Positions 48,233 to 59,647 of a stretch of DNA of 64,000 bases are shown in pieces. The translations under genes were made by a program, and so were the position numbers. The notes beneath the pieces are model-generated. The model saw only the letters and a list, made by a program, of their open reading frames with translations, did not search any database and was not told the DNA's origin. Numbering within the stretch: position 1 is the stretch's first letter; each line of letters starts with the position of its first letter. Source of the DNA: Paracoccus sp. MBLB3053 (GTDB lineage Bacteria; Pseudomonadota; Alphaproteobacteria; Rhodobacterales; Rhodobacteraceae). The stretch covers positions 1,619,501-1,683,500 of the forward strand of contig NZ_JAVQLW010000001.1 in assembly GCF_031822435.1 (NCBI RefSeq), written 5' to 3'.

Positions 48233-48952
48233 ATGCATATCGAGATCGACGAAATCGCGAAAAGCTTCGGCGCGACGGCGGCCCTGCAGCCCGTCAGCCT
48301 GGCCATTCCCTCGGGCGCGCTGGTCGCGCTGCTGGGCCCATCCGGCTCGGGCAAGACGACGCTTCTGCGCATCCTGGGCGGGCTGGAATTCCCAAGTTCG
48401 GGTCGCGTCCTGTTCGACGGTCAGGACGCGACCGGGCTGTCGGTGCAGGACCGCCGCGCGGGCTTCGTCTTCCAAAGCTACGCGCTGTTCCGCCATATGA
48501 CCGTCTTTGAAAACATTGCCTATGGGTTGCGCGCCCGCCCGCGCCGCACCCGCCCGCCCGAGGCCGAGATCGACCGCCGCGTGACCCGCCTTCTGGACCT
48601 GATCCAGCTGCCGCAGATCGCCGGCCGCTTCCCAAGCCAGCTGTCCGGCGGCCAGCGCCAGCGCGTGGCCCTTGCGCGCGCGCTCGCAATCGAGCCGCGC
48701 ATGCTGCTGCTCGACGAGCCCTTCGGCGCGCTCGATGCGCGCGTGCGCAAGGAATTGCGCCAGGGCCTGCGCGAGATCCATGACACCACGGGCCTGACCA
48801 CCGTCTTCGTGACCCACGATCAGGACGAGGCGATGGAACTGGCCGATCTGGTCGTCGTCATGTCGATGGGCCGGATCGAGCAGGTCGGCCGCCCGCAGGA
48901 CATCCGCGCCCGTCCCGCAACGCCTTTCGTGCGCGAATTCATCGCGGCGTGA
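48233..48952 (+). CDS. cysA: Sulfate ABC transporter ATP-binding protein, short CysA
   Basis: ABC ATPase of 239 residues. Walker [20 protein letters not shown]-loop [18 protein letters not shown], signature [15 protein letters not shown], Walker [13 protein letters not shown] and switch His [13 protein letters not shown], all as in CysA. It ends after the nucleotide-binding domain and lacks the C-terminal TOBE/regulatory region of about 100 residues found in typical CysA (around 350). It starts 7 bp after cysW stop. A long hairpin follows. Confidence 0.9.
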   Translation: MHIEIDEIAKSFGATAALQPVSLAIPSGALVALLGPSGSGKTTLLRILGGLEFPSSGRVLFDGQDATGLSVQDRRAGFVFQSYALFRHMTVFENIAYGLRARPRRTRPPEAEIDRRVTRLLDLIQLPQIAGRFPSQLSGGQRQRVALARALAIEPRMLLLDEPFGALDARVRKELRQGLREIHDTTGLTTVFVTHDQDEAMELADLVVVMSMGRIEQVGRPQDIRARPATPFVREFIAA

Positions 48953-48969
48953 CAGGCGGTTTCCTTGAC

Positions 48970-49005
48970 TTCGACCCGCCCGCCACCTAACTCGGGCGGG
49001 TCGAA
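48970..49005 (+). promoter_or_regulatory. Long GC hairpin after the sulfate operon
   Basis: A 13-bp perfect stem TTCGACCCGCCCG/CGGGCGGGTCGAA with a 10-nt loop. There is no T-run, so it is an mRNA 3' end or stabilising hairpin rather than a clear intrinsic terminator. Confidence 0.5.
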
Positions 49006-49157
49006 AAGATTTCAGGCCGGTTCGGTTATTCCGGCCCCCGCTGCGGCGGGATCCAGTCGCATCCATGCGAACCCACGGCACCAACTCTCAAGCTGGTGCT
49101 GCCGTGGTGAAAGGATGTTCCCTCGCTCGGCCACCCCCATAGGAAATGAGCGAAGCG

Positions 49158-49382
49158 ATGAACAAGAAGACCCTTTTGATTGCCCAGGCCCTGATGTCCG
49201 GCATGATGGCCCTGCTGATGTCGGGCATCATGTCCCTGATCGTGCTGGGCCCGACCACCGAATGGCTGCATGGCTGGCCCCGCCAGTTCCTGACCGCATG
49301 GCCCATCGCCTTTGTCCTGACGCTGGGCGTCAGCCGCATCGCCTTTCCGCTGGCGGGCCGTCTTGCGCGGCTTTTGGGCTAG
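49158..49382 (+). CDS. DUF2798 small membrane protein
   Basis: A 74-residue protein with two hydrophobic segments (LLIAQALMSGMMALLMSGIM and FLTAWPIAFVLTLGVSRIAF) separated by the conserved TTEWLHGWPRQF, as in DUF2798. The start at 49158 or the ATG at 49146 (four codons longer) is undecided. Function unknown. Confidence 0.82.
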   Translation: MNKKTLLIAQALMSGMMALLMSGIMSLIVLGPTTEWLHGWPRQFLTAWPIAFVLTLGVSRIAFPLAGRLARLLG

Positions 49383-49547
49383 GGTGCCGATATCGACACC
49401 CGGCATCACCTTTCCGCTTGCAGTTTCCATGGGCTCGATTCTAGGGTCTCGATTCTGCGCTGCGGGGGCGGATGCCGCTGCAATGCAGCACATATCTTCC
49501 GCCAGATGCGGAGAGGCGATTTTTGGCGCGGGGGACGTTTCCCACCC

Positions 49548-49575
49548 TTGCGCCTTGGCTTGTCATGGCTATAAC
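49548..49575 (+). promoter_or_regulatory. Candidate promoter of carB
   Basis: TTGCGC (49548-49553), 16-bp spacer, TATAAC (49570-49575), 38 nt before the carB ATG. No arginine- or pyrimidine-leader structure was recognised upstream. Confidence 0.45.
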
Positions 49576-49613
49576 CCCGGTCGATTTATCAGCCGCCAGC
49601 CGAGGATGCCGTC

Positions 49614-52946
<3,333 letters not shown>

Positions 52947-52976
52947 GGCGCGGCCCGTCCACCAGAACGACGACAC

Positions 52977-53008
52977 AGGGCCTCTCGGATGAGAGGCCCT
53001 TGTTTTTT
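52977..53008 (+). terminator. Intrinsic terminator of carB
   Basis: A perfect 10-bp stem AGGGCCTCTC/GAGAGGCCCT with loop GGAT is followed by TGTTTTTT. Confidence 0.93.
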
Positions 53009-53102
53009 CCTGGCAGTTTCGGAAACGCGGTCACGGTCAGGTTCTCGATGACGATCCGGGACGAGGTCCGAAAGATCCCGTCAAAGGCGGCGAATGCGCG
53101 GC

Positions 53103-54368
53103 TCACCTTGGCGCGTCGTCGTCCAGCGGGTCGAGTTCAGCGTTTTCCGCAGCCCAGGCGCTCGCTGCCTCCACCGCAACCGGGGTCGCCCCGGGAACCA
53201 CGCTGATATAGCTCTCCGTGTCCTCGACGGGCATCTGCACGCGTCGCGACATGCGGTACAGCGCATATGCGGCGATCACCGTGAAGGTCGCCCCGAGAAC
53301 CGTCCAGAACGCGAACGGACCCGTCGCATCCATGGTCCAACCCGTGATCAGCGGCCCCAGAATCGCCCCTGCACCGAACACGAAAACAAGTCCGCCGGAT
53401 GCCCCGGGCATTTCGTCTGCGGTAAGATAGTCGTTGGTATATGCCAGCAGCAGGGCATAAAGCGGTGTCGTCATGCCGCCAGCGATGAATGCTGCGCTGA
53501 TCAGCGCGAACTCGTTGTTTCCCGCAAAAAAACCAAGGACGCAGAAAACGGCGCCGATCAGCGCCGACCCACAGATCACCTTGCGGCGGTCGATGCGATC
53601 GGAAAGCCATCCGATCGGATATTGAAAGACAAGGGCCCCCGCAAAAAGCGCAGCCACGAACAGCGAGATCGCATCGGCTGTCATGCCCGTCTGAACGCCA
53701 AAGACGGCCCCCATGCCAGATTGCGTCGCGTAGATGGCGCCAAGAAAGAAAATACCGGTCGCGCCCAGTGGAGAGCTCGAAAACAGGCTCTTGAGCGAAA
53801 TCGAGCGAGACACATCGGCAGCCGGGGCGGGCGAGACCGACAGGAGGATCGGCGCAAAGGAAATCGAGACGAGGATGGAGGCGCCGATGAACAAGGTCGA
53901 TGTCGCCGCATCGCCCAGCGTGAGAAGCCACTGCGCACCTATGATGCCCAAGGTCTGGCAAATCATGTAGGCTGCGAGAACCTTGCCCCTGGTCTCGTTC
54001 GTCGATCTTGCGTTCAACCAACTCTCTGCGGTGACGTATATTCCCGACATGCAAAAGCCGATCAACACGCGCAGCGCCGTCCAGGACCAAGGGTCGGACA
54101 TCAGCGGAAAGGCGATCAATCCTGCCGACATCAACCCACCAAGGGCGCCGAAGACGCGGACATGCCCCACGCGCCTGATCAAGACCGGGCTGTAGCGCGC
54201 ACCGCTGAGAAAGCCTGCAAAATACCCCGAGGTGATGATGCCGAGCTCGGGCGCGGAAAAGCCCTCTATGGCGCCGCGCAGCCCCATCAGCGTAAACTGC
54301 ATGCCGTTTCCAAGCATGATAAGAACGATGCCGACGAGAAGCGCCGTGATGCCTGAAAATGCCTGCAA
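53103..54368 (-). CDS. MFS transporter
   Basis: Major-facilitator permease of 421 residues with 12 hydrophobic segments in two halves. GYFAGFLSGARYSPVLIRRVGH and, at the second half, PIGWLSDRIDRRKVI (the conserved G..SDR.GRR-type loop) are visible. The C-terminal 45 residues are acidic and cytoplasmic. It resembles the YcaD/UMF1-like MFS group; substrate unknown. The start is TTG at 54366-54368 with GGAG at 7 nt, supplied by the adjoining 225-bp repeat; an ATG four bases further upstream is out of frame. Confidence 0.88.
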   Translation of the reverse strand: MQAFSGITALLVGIVLIMLGNGMQFTLMGLRGAIEGFSAPELGIITSGYFAGFLSGARYSPVLIRRVGHVRVFGALGGLMSAGLIAFPLMSDPWSWTALRVLIGFCMSGIYVTAESWLNARSTNETRGKVLAAYMICQTLGIIGAQWLLTLGDAATSTLFIGASILVSISFAPILLSVSPAPAADVSRSISLKSLFSSSPLGATGIFFLGAIYATQSGMGAVFGVQTGMTADAISLFVAALFAGALVFQYPIGWLSDRIDRRKVICGSALIGAVFCVLGFFAGNNEFALISAAFIAGGMTTPLYALLLAYTNDYLTADEMPGASGGLVFVFGAGAILGPLITGWTMDATGPFAFWTVLGATFTVIAAYALYRMSRRVQMPVEDTESYISVVPGATPVAVEAASAWAAENAELDPLDDDAPR

Positions 54369-54372
54369 TCAT

Positions 54373-54597
54373 CCGCTCCGCAGGTTCGTTCCCGCCCTAC
54401 TATAACATCTGACGCGATGGATGGCGTGTGCCAAGGCCACGAGCGCGAAATTCCGATCAATCTCGCGGGATCGCGGCAGAGATCGCAGAATCACGCGCGC
54501 CTGCGTGGGAAGGCAGGACATTCTCTCGCCTCGACCAGATCCGCGGTTGTCCGCAACCCCGGCCGGGATGGAAGACATCAAAGCCCGGACCGGTCCG
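54373..54597. repeat. 225-bp tandem repeat, copy 1 (abuts MFS gene)
   Basis: It begins CCGCTCCGCAGG and ends at the 12-bp palindrome CGGACCGGTCCG (54586-54597). On the minus strand it carries TATAGT (54399-54404), then the Shine-Dalgarno CCTGCGGAG (54376-54379 core) directly before the MFS TTG. It is 95.6 % identical to copy 2 (10 mismatches, no gaps). Confidence 0.9.
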
Positions 54598-54822
54598 CCG
54601 CTCCGCAGGTTCGTTCCCGCCCTAATATAACGCCTGACGCGATGGATGGCGTGTGCCAAGGCCACGAGAACGAAATACAGATCAATCTCGCGGGATCGCG
54701 GCAGAGATCGCAGAACCACGCGCGCCTGCGTGGGAAGGCAGGACATTCTCTCGCCTCGACCAGATCCGCGGTTGTCCGCAAACCCGGCCGGGACGGAAGA
54801 CATCAAAGCCCGGACCGGTCCG
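54598..54822. repeat. 225-bp tandem repeat, copy 2
   Basis: Directly adjacent second copy. TATATT (54624-54629) replaces TATAGT at the same offset, and the copy ends in the same CGGACCGGTCCG palindrome (54811-54822). Its Shine-Dalgarno-like core has no start codon at normal distance. In the minus frame, 10 base changes give 8 amino-acid changes, so coding constraint is unlikely. Confidence 0.9.
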
Positions 54823-54997
54823 TGGTCTTGACCCGTGCAGGCCGCCTCTCGAATCTCCGCACCTCTTCCCCCCGGCCTGCCCTTGGCTGAGCGTGGGCTG
54901 CAAAGATGCAAGGGCAGAGGGTGACCGGTTGCTTGGCAATCGATCCGTTCGCGCAGAATGCGGCATTGCCCCCTTGGGATCGAAGCGGGCTCAATCC

Positions 54998-55498
54998 TCA
55001 CCCCCTCTTCCCATCCAACTCCACCCGCCGCACCGCACTCGAAACCCGCTCCTCGCCCAGCGGCACGCCCGCCTCGTCCCAGCCCGTGGCCTCATCGCCC
55101 AGGACTTCCTCTTCCATCCGTTGCAGATCACCCCAGCGCGGCCGGGGGCCGTCGAGCCCGTCTTCGATCCGGCGCTTCATGTAATCCATCGTCTCGGCCC
55201 CGCGGATCATTCCGGCCAGCCGCGCATGCATCCAGACCGACAGCACCCGGTTCAACCTTGGCTGCCAATCCGCCCCGGTCGAGCGGAAGAAGCGCGCGAT
55301 CTCATCGTCCAGCCGGATGGTCACGCGGGTCTTCTTCCGTTCGCCCTTGTCGCGGGCGATTTCGTGCCATTCCTCGGGGATGCGCAGATCGGCCATCAGC
55401 CGCTGGTGCAGATCCCATTCCAGCATCCGCATGGCATCCGCCATGTAGTGATAATTCACCCGTCGCTGCTCTTCCGCCTTGCCGACCATCGCGCCCAT
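54998..55498 (-). CDS. BrnA-like antitoxin family protein, orphan
   Basis: A 166-residue protein. Residues 55-100 match the BrnA antitoxin core: TRVTIRLDDEIARFFRSTGA then WQPRLNRVLSVWMHARL, the ribbon-helix-helix of the BrnT/BrnA type II system. The N-terminal 50 residues (EEQRRVNYHYMADAMRMLEW) and C-terminal 60 are extra. No BrnT-like toxin (about 90-100 residues) is adjacent on either side. The start is ATG at 55498 or 55489. It may be a solitary regulator. Confidence 0.78.
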   Translation of the reverse strand: MGAMVGKAEEQRRVNYHYMADAMRMLEWDLHQRLMADLRIPEEWHEIARDKGERKKTRVTIRLDDEIARFFRSTGADWQPRLNRVLSVWMHARLAGMIRGAETMDYMKRRIEDGLDGPRPRWGDLQRMEEEVLGDEATGWDEAGVPLGEERVSSAVRRVELDGKRG

Positions 55499-55568
55499 CC
55501 GCCCTGCATCCTGGCCGGATCATCCATGGTGGCTCGTTAACAGGGGCTGAACGCGGCGGGCGTTGCCT

Positions 55569-55623
55569 GTGTACGCGCGGTGTACGGGCTGTGTACGCCT
55601 GCTGCACGGGCGGTGCGGGCAGG
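55569..55623. repeat. 11-bp-periodic GTGTACG array
   Basis: Five consecutive 11-bp units: three exact GTGTACG cores at 55569, 55580 and 55591, then degenerate CTGCACG (55602) and GTGCGGG (55613). The period is one helical turn. It lies 71-125 bp upstream of the BrnA-like start, where an operator would be expected. Confidence 0.7.
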
Positions 55624-55669
55624 ACCGGAAAGGGGAAAGGGCGCGGGTGTCTCCGGCCCGCGCCCTCCC

Positions 55670-55993
55670 TTACTGCCCTGCCGCACCCCACCACAAGCAC
55701 AGCGAGCAGTGACCCAGTTTGACCCGTTCCTTTGCATGATGCCCGGCTTGCCGGGCATAGTCGAGAATGAGCAGACCGATTTCCAGGTCGGAAAATCCCA
55801 TGCGGATCTTCCGCGCAACTGACGATAGAACACGCCCTGCCGGGCCGAACGCCCGATCCTGCCGCCCTCCGGGCCAGATTTTCTTGCGCCTCGCTGCCAC
55901 GATGCGTCCCCATTTCCGCTTCGTTTGCAACAGCGCGGATATTTCCATGATGGGCGTGAACGCGATGTGAATGCAATTAGCGGTTTGATACAA
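55670..55993 (-). CDS. Doubtful 107-codon orphan frame
   Basis: A minus-strand frame of 107 codons with no recognised family: a basic middle (KWGRIVAARRKKIWPGGR) and a C-terminus LILDYARQAGHH then CSLCLWWG. An internal ATG at 55948 would shorten it. Other phases are also open here, so chance or a decayed remnant cannot be excluded. Confidence 0.25.
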   Translation of the reverse strand: MYQTANCIHIAFTPIMEISALLQTKRKWGRIVAARRKKIWPGGRQDRAFGPAGRVLSSVARKIRMGFSDLEIGLLILDYARQAGHHAKERVKLGHCSLCLWWGAAGQ

Positions 55994-56110
55994 AAAGATT
56001 TAATTTGCGAATTGGTGATTCGGAAGCGCTGAGTTTCTGTCCGTTTCGCCAGGATTTCCCGTTGCCTGCGCCGGATTCGGCCGCTATCGCAGGCGAAAAG
56101 GGTCGGACAT

Positions 56111-57211
56111 ATGAGCTTCAATTCCTTCGGGCGCATCTTCACCTTCACCACCTGGGGCGAAAGCCATGGCCCGGCGCTTGGTGCAACCGTCGATGGCTGC
56201 CCGCCCGGCGTGGCCCTGGACGAAGCGTTCATCCAGCACTTCCTTGACCGGCGCCGACCCGGCACTTCGAAATTCACCACCCAGCGGCAGGAACCCGACC
56301 AGGTCCGCATTCTGTCGGGCGTGTTCGAAGGCCAGACGACCGGCACGCCGATCCAGCTGATGATCGAGAATACCGACCAGCGCAGCAAGGATTACGGCGA
56401 CATCGCGCAGGCCTTCCGGCCCGGCCATGCCGATATCGCCTACCAGATGAAATACGGCATTCGCGACTATCGCGGCGGTGGGCGCTCGAGCGCGCGCGAA
56501 ACGGCCGCCCGCGTTGCGGCAGGGGGCGTGGCTCAGGCGGTGCTGCGCGATCTCGTGCCGGGCCTGAAGATCACCGGATACATGATCCAGATGGGCGAAC
56601 TGCATCTGGATCGCGCGAATTTCGACGCCTCCGAGATCGCCAACAACCCGTTCTTCCTGCCCGACGCATCGGCCGTTCCGGCCTGGGGGGACTATCTGAA
56701 CGCCATCCGCAAGGATCAAAACAGCGTCGGCGCCGCGATCGAGGTTCTGATCGAGGGTTGCCCGCCGGGGCTCGGCGCGCCGGTCTATGCCAAGCTTGAT
56801 ACCGACCTTGCGGCGGCGATGATGTCGATCAATGCGGTCAAGGGCGTCGAGATCGGCGAAGGCATGGCTGCGGCGGCCATGACCGGCACCGCGAATGCCG
56901 ACGAGATCCGGATGGGCAAAGGCGGTCCGGAGTTTCTCTCGAACCATGCCGGGGGCATTCTGGGCGGTATCTCGACCGGCCAGGACATCGCCGTCCGGTT
57001 CTCGGTCAAGCCGACAAGCTCGATCCTGACCCCGCGCCGCACGATCAACCAGCGAGGCGAGGAAATCGAGCTTATCACCAAGGGCCGTCACGATCCCTGC
57101 GTCGGCATCCGCGCCGTGCCGATTGCCGAGGCTATGGCAGCCTGCGTGGTCCTCGATCACCTGCTTCTCGACCGCGCCCAGACCGGCGGACAGCGTGGTC
57201 ATATAGGATAA
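56111..57211 (+). CDS. aroC: Chorismate synthase
   Basis: Last step of the shikimate pathway, FMNH2-dependent; 366 residues. Signatures: [40 protein letters not shown] then [13 protein letters not shown], and [28 protein letters not shown] precedes the ATG. A CTGGCC-TTCG-GGCCAG hairpin (57228-57243) without T-run follows. Confidence 0.98.
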   Translation: MSFNSFGRIFTFTTWGESHGPALGATVDGCPPGVALDEAFIQHFLDRRRPGTSKFTTQRQEPDQVRILSGVFEGQTTGTPIQLMIENTDQRSKDYGDIAQAFRPGHADIAYQMKYGIRDYRGGGRSSARETAARVAAGGVAQAVLRDLVPGLKITGYMIQMGELHLDRANFDASEIANNPFFLPDASAVPAWGDYLNAIRKDQNSVGAAIEVLIEGCPPGLGAPVYAKLDTDLAAAMMSINAVKGVEIGEGMAAAAMTGTANADEIRMGKGGPEFLSNHAGGILGGISTGQDIAVRFSVKPTSSILTPRRTINQRGEEIELITKGRHDPCVGIRAVPIAEAMAACVVLDHLLLDRAQTGGQRGHIG

Positions 57212-57254
57212 AACTGTCCCCAGGATTCTGGCCTTCGGGCCAGCTTCAGGCCAA

Positions 57255-57272
57255 TTGTCACACTCTCGTCAC
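57255..57272 (+). promoter_or_regulatory. Pho box and promoter of pstS
   Basis: Two 7-bp direct repeats TTGTCAC and TCGTCAC separated by 4 bp match the PhoB consensus (CTGTCAT N4 CTGTCAT). A -10-like CATAAG follows about 10 bp downstream. It lies 86 bp before the pstS ATG. Confidence 0.8.
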
Positions 57273-57357
57273 ACTTCCTTCGCATAAGCGTCGCAAAACG
57301 ACACTAGGGATCGCGCAGGCCGATCCCGGCTCTCAGGAAATGTTCAGGAGTGATCCT

Positions 57358-58386
57358 ATGAAAACCGCAAAAATCGCCGTTTCGGCCCTTGCCATGATCG
57401 CCGCCTCGGCGACGATTGCTTCGGCCCGCGACCAGATCCAGATCGCTGGGTCCTCCACCGTGCTGCCCTATGCCACCATCGTCGCGGAAGCCTTTGGCGA
57501 GAACTCCGACTTCCCGACCCCGGTCGTGGAATCGGGCGGTTCCTCGGCGGGTCTCAAGAAATTCTGCGAAGGCGTCGGCGAAAACACCATCGACATCGCC
57601 AACGCGTCGCGCGCGATCAAGGAATCGGAAATCGAAGCCTGCAAGGCCGCTGGCGTGACCGACATCATGGAAGTCCGCATCGGCTATGACGGCATCGTTT
57701 TTGCCAGCGACATCGAAGGCAATGACTTCCAGTTCACCGCCGCTGACTGGTTCAACGCGCTGGCCGCCAAGGTCGTGAAAGACGGCAAGGTCGTCGAAAA
57801 CACCGCGACCAAGTGGAACGAAGTGCGCGCCGACCTGCCCGAGCAAGAGATCCTGGCCTTCGTTCCGGGCACCAAGCACGGCACCCGCGAAGTGTTCGAA
57901 GAGAAAGTCATCGCCGCTGGCTGCAAGGAATCGGGCGCCGCTGACGTGTTCACGGCCGAGTTGGGCGAAGATGCTGCCAAGGAAGCCTGCATGGCACTGC
58001 GCACCGACGGCAAGTCGGTCGATATCGACGGCGACTACACCGAAACCCTGGCCCGCATCCAGTCGGCCAAGAACGGCATCGGCGTCTTCGGCCTGTCCTT
58101 CTATGAAAACAACACCGACAAGCTGAAGGTCGCGACCATCGGCGGCGTGACGCCTTCGACCGAAACCATCGCCAAGGGTGAATACCCGGTTTCGCGCCCG
58201 CTGTTCTTCTATGTGAAGAAAGCCCATATCGGCGAGATCCAGGGCCTGAAGGAATATGTCGAATTCTTCGTGTCGGACGAGCTGGCCGGCCCGGAAGGCC
58301 CGCTGGCCGCCTACGGTCTGGTTGCTGACCCGGAACTGGCGGCCACGCAATCGGCCGTTGCCAACGAAACGACGCTGACCAACTGA
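57358..58386 (+). CDS. pstS: Phosphate-binding protein PstS
   Basis: Periplasmic phosphate receptor of 342 residues. Signal peptide residues 1-23 (AKIAVSALAMIAASATIASA). The mature protein begins RDQIQIAGSSTVLPYATIVA, the phosphate-loop motif of PstS, with VVESGGSSAGLKKFCEGVG. Start at 57358 with AGGAG upstream. First gene of pstSCAB-phoU-phoB behind a Pho box. A hairpin without T-run separates it from pstC. Confidence 0.96.
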   Translation: MKTAKIAVSALAMIAASATIASARDQIQIAGSSTVLPYATIVAEAFGENSDFPTPVVESGGSSAGLKKFCEGVGENTIDIANASRAIKESEIEACKAAGVTDIMEVRIGYDGIVFASDIEGNDFQFTAADWFNALAAKVVKDGKVVENTATKWNEVRADLPEQEILAFVPGTKHGTREVFEEKVIAAGCKESGAADVFTAELGEDAAKEACMALRTDGKSVDIDGDYTETLARIQSAKNGIGVFGLSFYENNTDKLKVATIGGVTPSTETIAKGEYPVSRPLFFYVKKAHIGEIQGLKEYVEFFVSDELAGPEGPLAAYGLVADPELAATQSAVANETTLTN

Positions 58387-58394
58387 TCCTGAAA

Positions 58395-58420
58395 GGCGCG
58401 GGGGGGCACTCCCCCGCGCC
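58395..58420 (+). promoter_or_regulatory. pstS-pstC intercistronic hairpin
   Basis: A 10-bp stem GGCGCGGGGG/CCCCCGCGCC with a 6-nt loop and no T-run, likely to stabilise pstS mRNA and reduce read-through into pstC, as is common for binding-protein genes. Confidence 0.55.
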
Positions 58421-58456
58421 GAGTTTCGTCCTTCCCGTCCCCAATCCGAGGCTCAC

Positions 58457-59647
58457 ATGCCTGTCTCCTGGACCTTGCTGATCGTCCTGGCCATGGCAGC
58501 CGCCGGATTTGTTATCGGCCGCTCGCGCGTTCTCGCGGCGGCCGGTGGCGATTCCCGCAAGCTGCATTCGCGCACCAGCTATTACGGCTGGAACATCGCG
58601 CTGTTCACCGCTGTTCCTGCCCTGTTCCTGATCGCGATCTGGCTATTTGCGCAACCGGGTGTCGACCGCTGGGTCCTTGCAGCCGTATCGCTGGCACTTG
58701 CAGTCGCGGGCCTGGGCCTTTCCCTTTCGCGCACGGCACCGGATTTCCGTGCCCGCAATGCCGTCGAAACCTTCGTGCGCGGCCTTTTGATCCTTTGCTC
58801 GAGCATCGCGATCCTGACCACTGCGGGCATCGTGCTGTCGATGCTGTTCGAAACCGGGAACTTCTTCAGCCAGTATCCCTGGCAGGATTTCTTCTTCGGC
58901 ACGACCTGGTCGCCGCGCTTCGGTGGAGGGTCCGAACTGGGCATTCTGCCATTGGTTTGGGGCACGCTTTACATCTCGGTCATCGCGCTGGCGGTTTCGA
59001 TCCCGATCGGGCTGTTCGCGGCAATCTACATGTCCGAATATGCCTCGCATCGGCTGCGCAGCATTGCGAAACCCCTGATCGAAATCCTCGCGGGCATTCC
59101 CACCATTGTCTACGGTCTTTTCGCGCTGATTACCGTTGGACCGTTGCTGCGCGACTATTTCGCACAGCCGCTGGGTCTGGGAAGCTCCGGCTCCTCCGTG
59201 ATGACGGCGGGACTGGTCATGGGCATCATGCTGATCCCCTTTGTCAGCTCGCTCTCCGACGACATCATCAACGCGGTGCCCCAATCGCTGCGTGACGGCG
59301 CCTACGGCCTTGGCTCGACCCGGTCCGAGACTGTGCGCAAGGTCGTCCTTCCAGCCGCTTTGCCCGGCATCGTGGGCGCAATCCTTCTGGCCGCATCGCG
59401 TGCGATCGGAGAAACCATGATCGTGGTGATGGGCGCTGGCGCCGCCGCGCGGATGGGGCTGAACCCGTTCGAGGCCATGACGACGATCACCGTCAAGATC
59501 GTCAGCCAGTTGACCGGTGATACCGATTTCGCCGCGCCCGAAACGCTGGTCGCATTTGCTTTGGGCCTGACGCTGTTCGTCGTCACGCTTGGGCTGAACA
59601 TCGTCGCGCTCTACGTCGTGCGCAAGTATCGGGAGCAATACGAATGA
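58457..59647 (+). CDS. pstC: Phosphate ABC transporter permease PstC
   Basis: A 396-residue inner-membrane permease. The N-terminal region (to about residue 130, with two to three hydrophobic segments) matches the DUF3708-type extension of alpha-proteobacterial PstC. The permease core then carries GTLYISVIALAVSIPIGLFA and the EAA-type LRDGAYGLGSTRSETVRKVVLPAALPG. It overlaps pstA by 4 nt. GAGG precedes the ATG. Confidence 0.95.
   Translation: MPVSWTLLIVLAMAAAGFVIGRSRVLAAAGGDSRKLHSRTSYYGWNIALFTAVPALFLIAIWLFAQPGVDRWVLAAVSLALAVAGLGLSLSRTAPDFRARNAVETFVRGLLILCSSIAILTTAGIVLSMLFETGNFFSQYPWQDFFFGTTWSPRFGGGSELGILPLVWGTLYISVIALAVSIPIGLFAAIYMSEYASHRLRSIAKPLIEILAGIPTIVYGLFALITVGPLLRDYFAQPLGLGSSGSSVMTAGLVMGIMLIPFVSSLSDDIINAVPQSLRDGAYGLGSTRSETVRKVVLPAALPGIVGAILLAASRAIGETMIVVMGAGAAARMGLNPFEAMTTITVKIVSQLTGDTDFAAPETLVAFALGLTLFVVTLGLNIVALYVVRKYREQYE

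Larger units (their letters stand above)
54369..54997. other. Non-coding region between MFS and BrnA-like genes
   Basis: 629 bp made of the two 225-bp repeats (54373-54822) and 175 bp of unique sequence (54823-54997) in which I see no gene, terminator or repeat. Open frames cross it in several phases because it is GC-rich. Confidence 0.6.
55499..56110. other. Intergenic region upstream of the BrnA-like gene and aroC
   Basis: 612 bp with no confirmed gene. It contains the 11-bp GTGTACG array (55569-55623), a perfect ATGCCCGGC/GCCGGGCAT inverted repeat (55739-55758), a doubtful 107-codon minus frame, and an AT-rich island at 55965-56030 just before aroC that stands out from the surrounding GC-rich DNA. 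Confidence 0.6.

Noticed and set aside
54399..54440. Sigma-54 promoter in the 225-bp repeat (TGGCAC present on the minus strand)
   Set aside because: The GC element of TTGC at the required spacing is missing.
54373..54822. CRISPR-like or iteron array
   Set aside because: Only two 225-bp units without spacers, far too long for CRISPR repeats; no cas gene in the window.
54369..55001. A 210-codon minus frame built from two 75-residue repeats
   Set aside because: Copies differ by 10 bases giving 8 residue changes, with no synonymous bias and no family; the repeat is exactly 75 codons, so the frame stays open by chance. It fits non-coding repeat better.
55499..56110. A BrnT toxin partner for the BrnA-like gene
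   Set aside because: Minus and plus frames in the gap lack the BrnT pattern (F.WD..K...N..KH); none could be supported.
55302..56388. Long minus frames through the gap between the BrnA-like gene and aroC as extra proteins
   Set aside because: They are GC-driven continuations crossing the real genes, without start signals or family resemblance.
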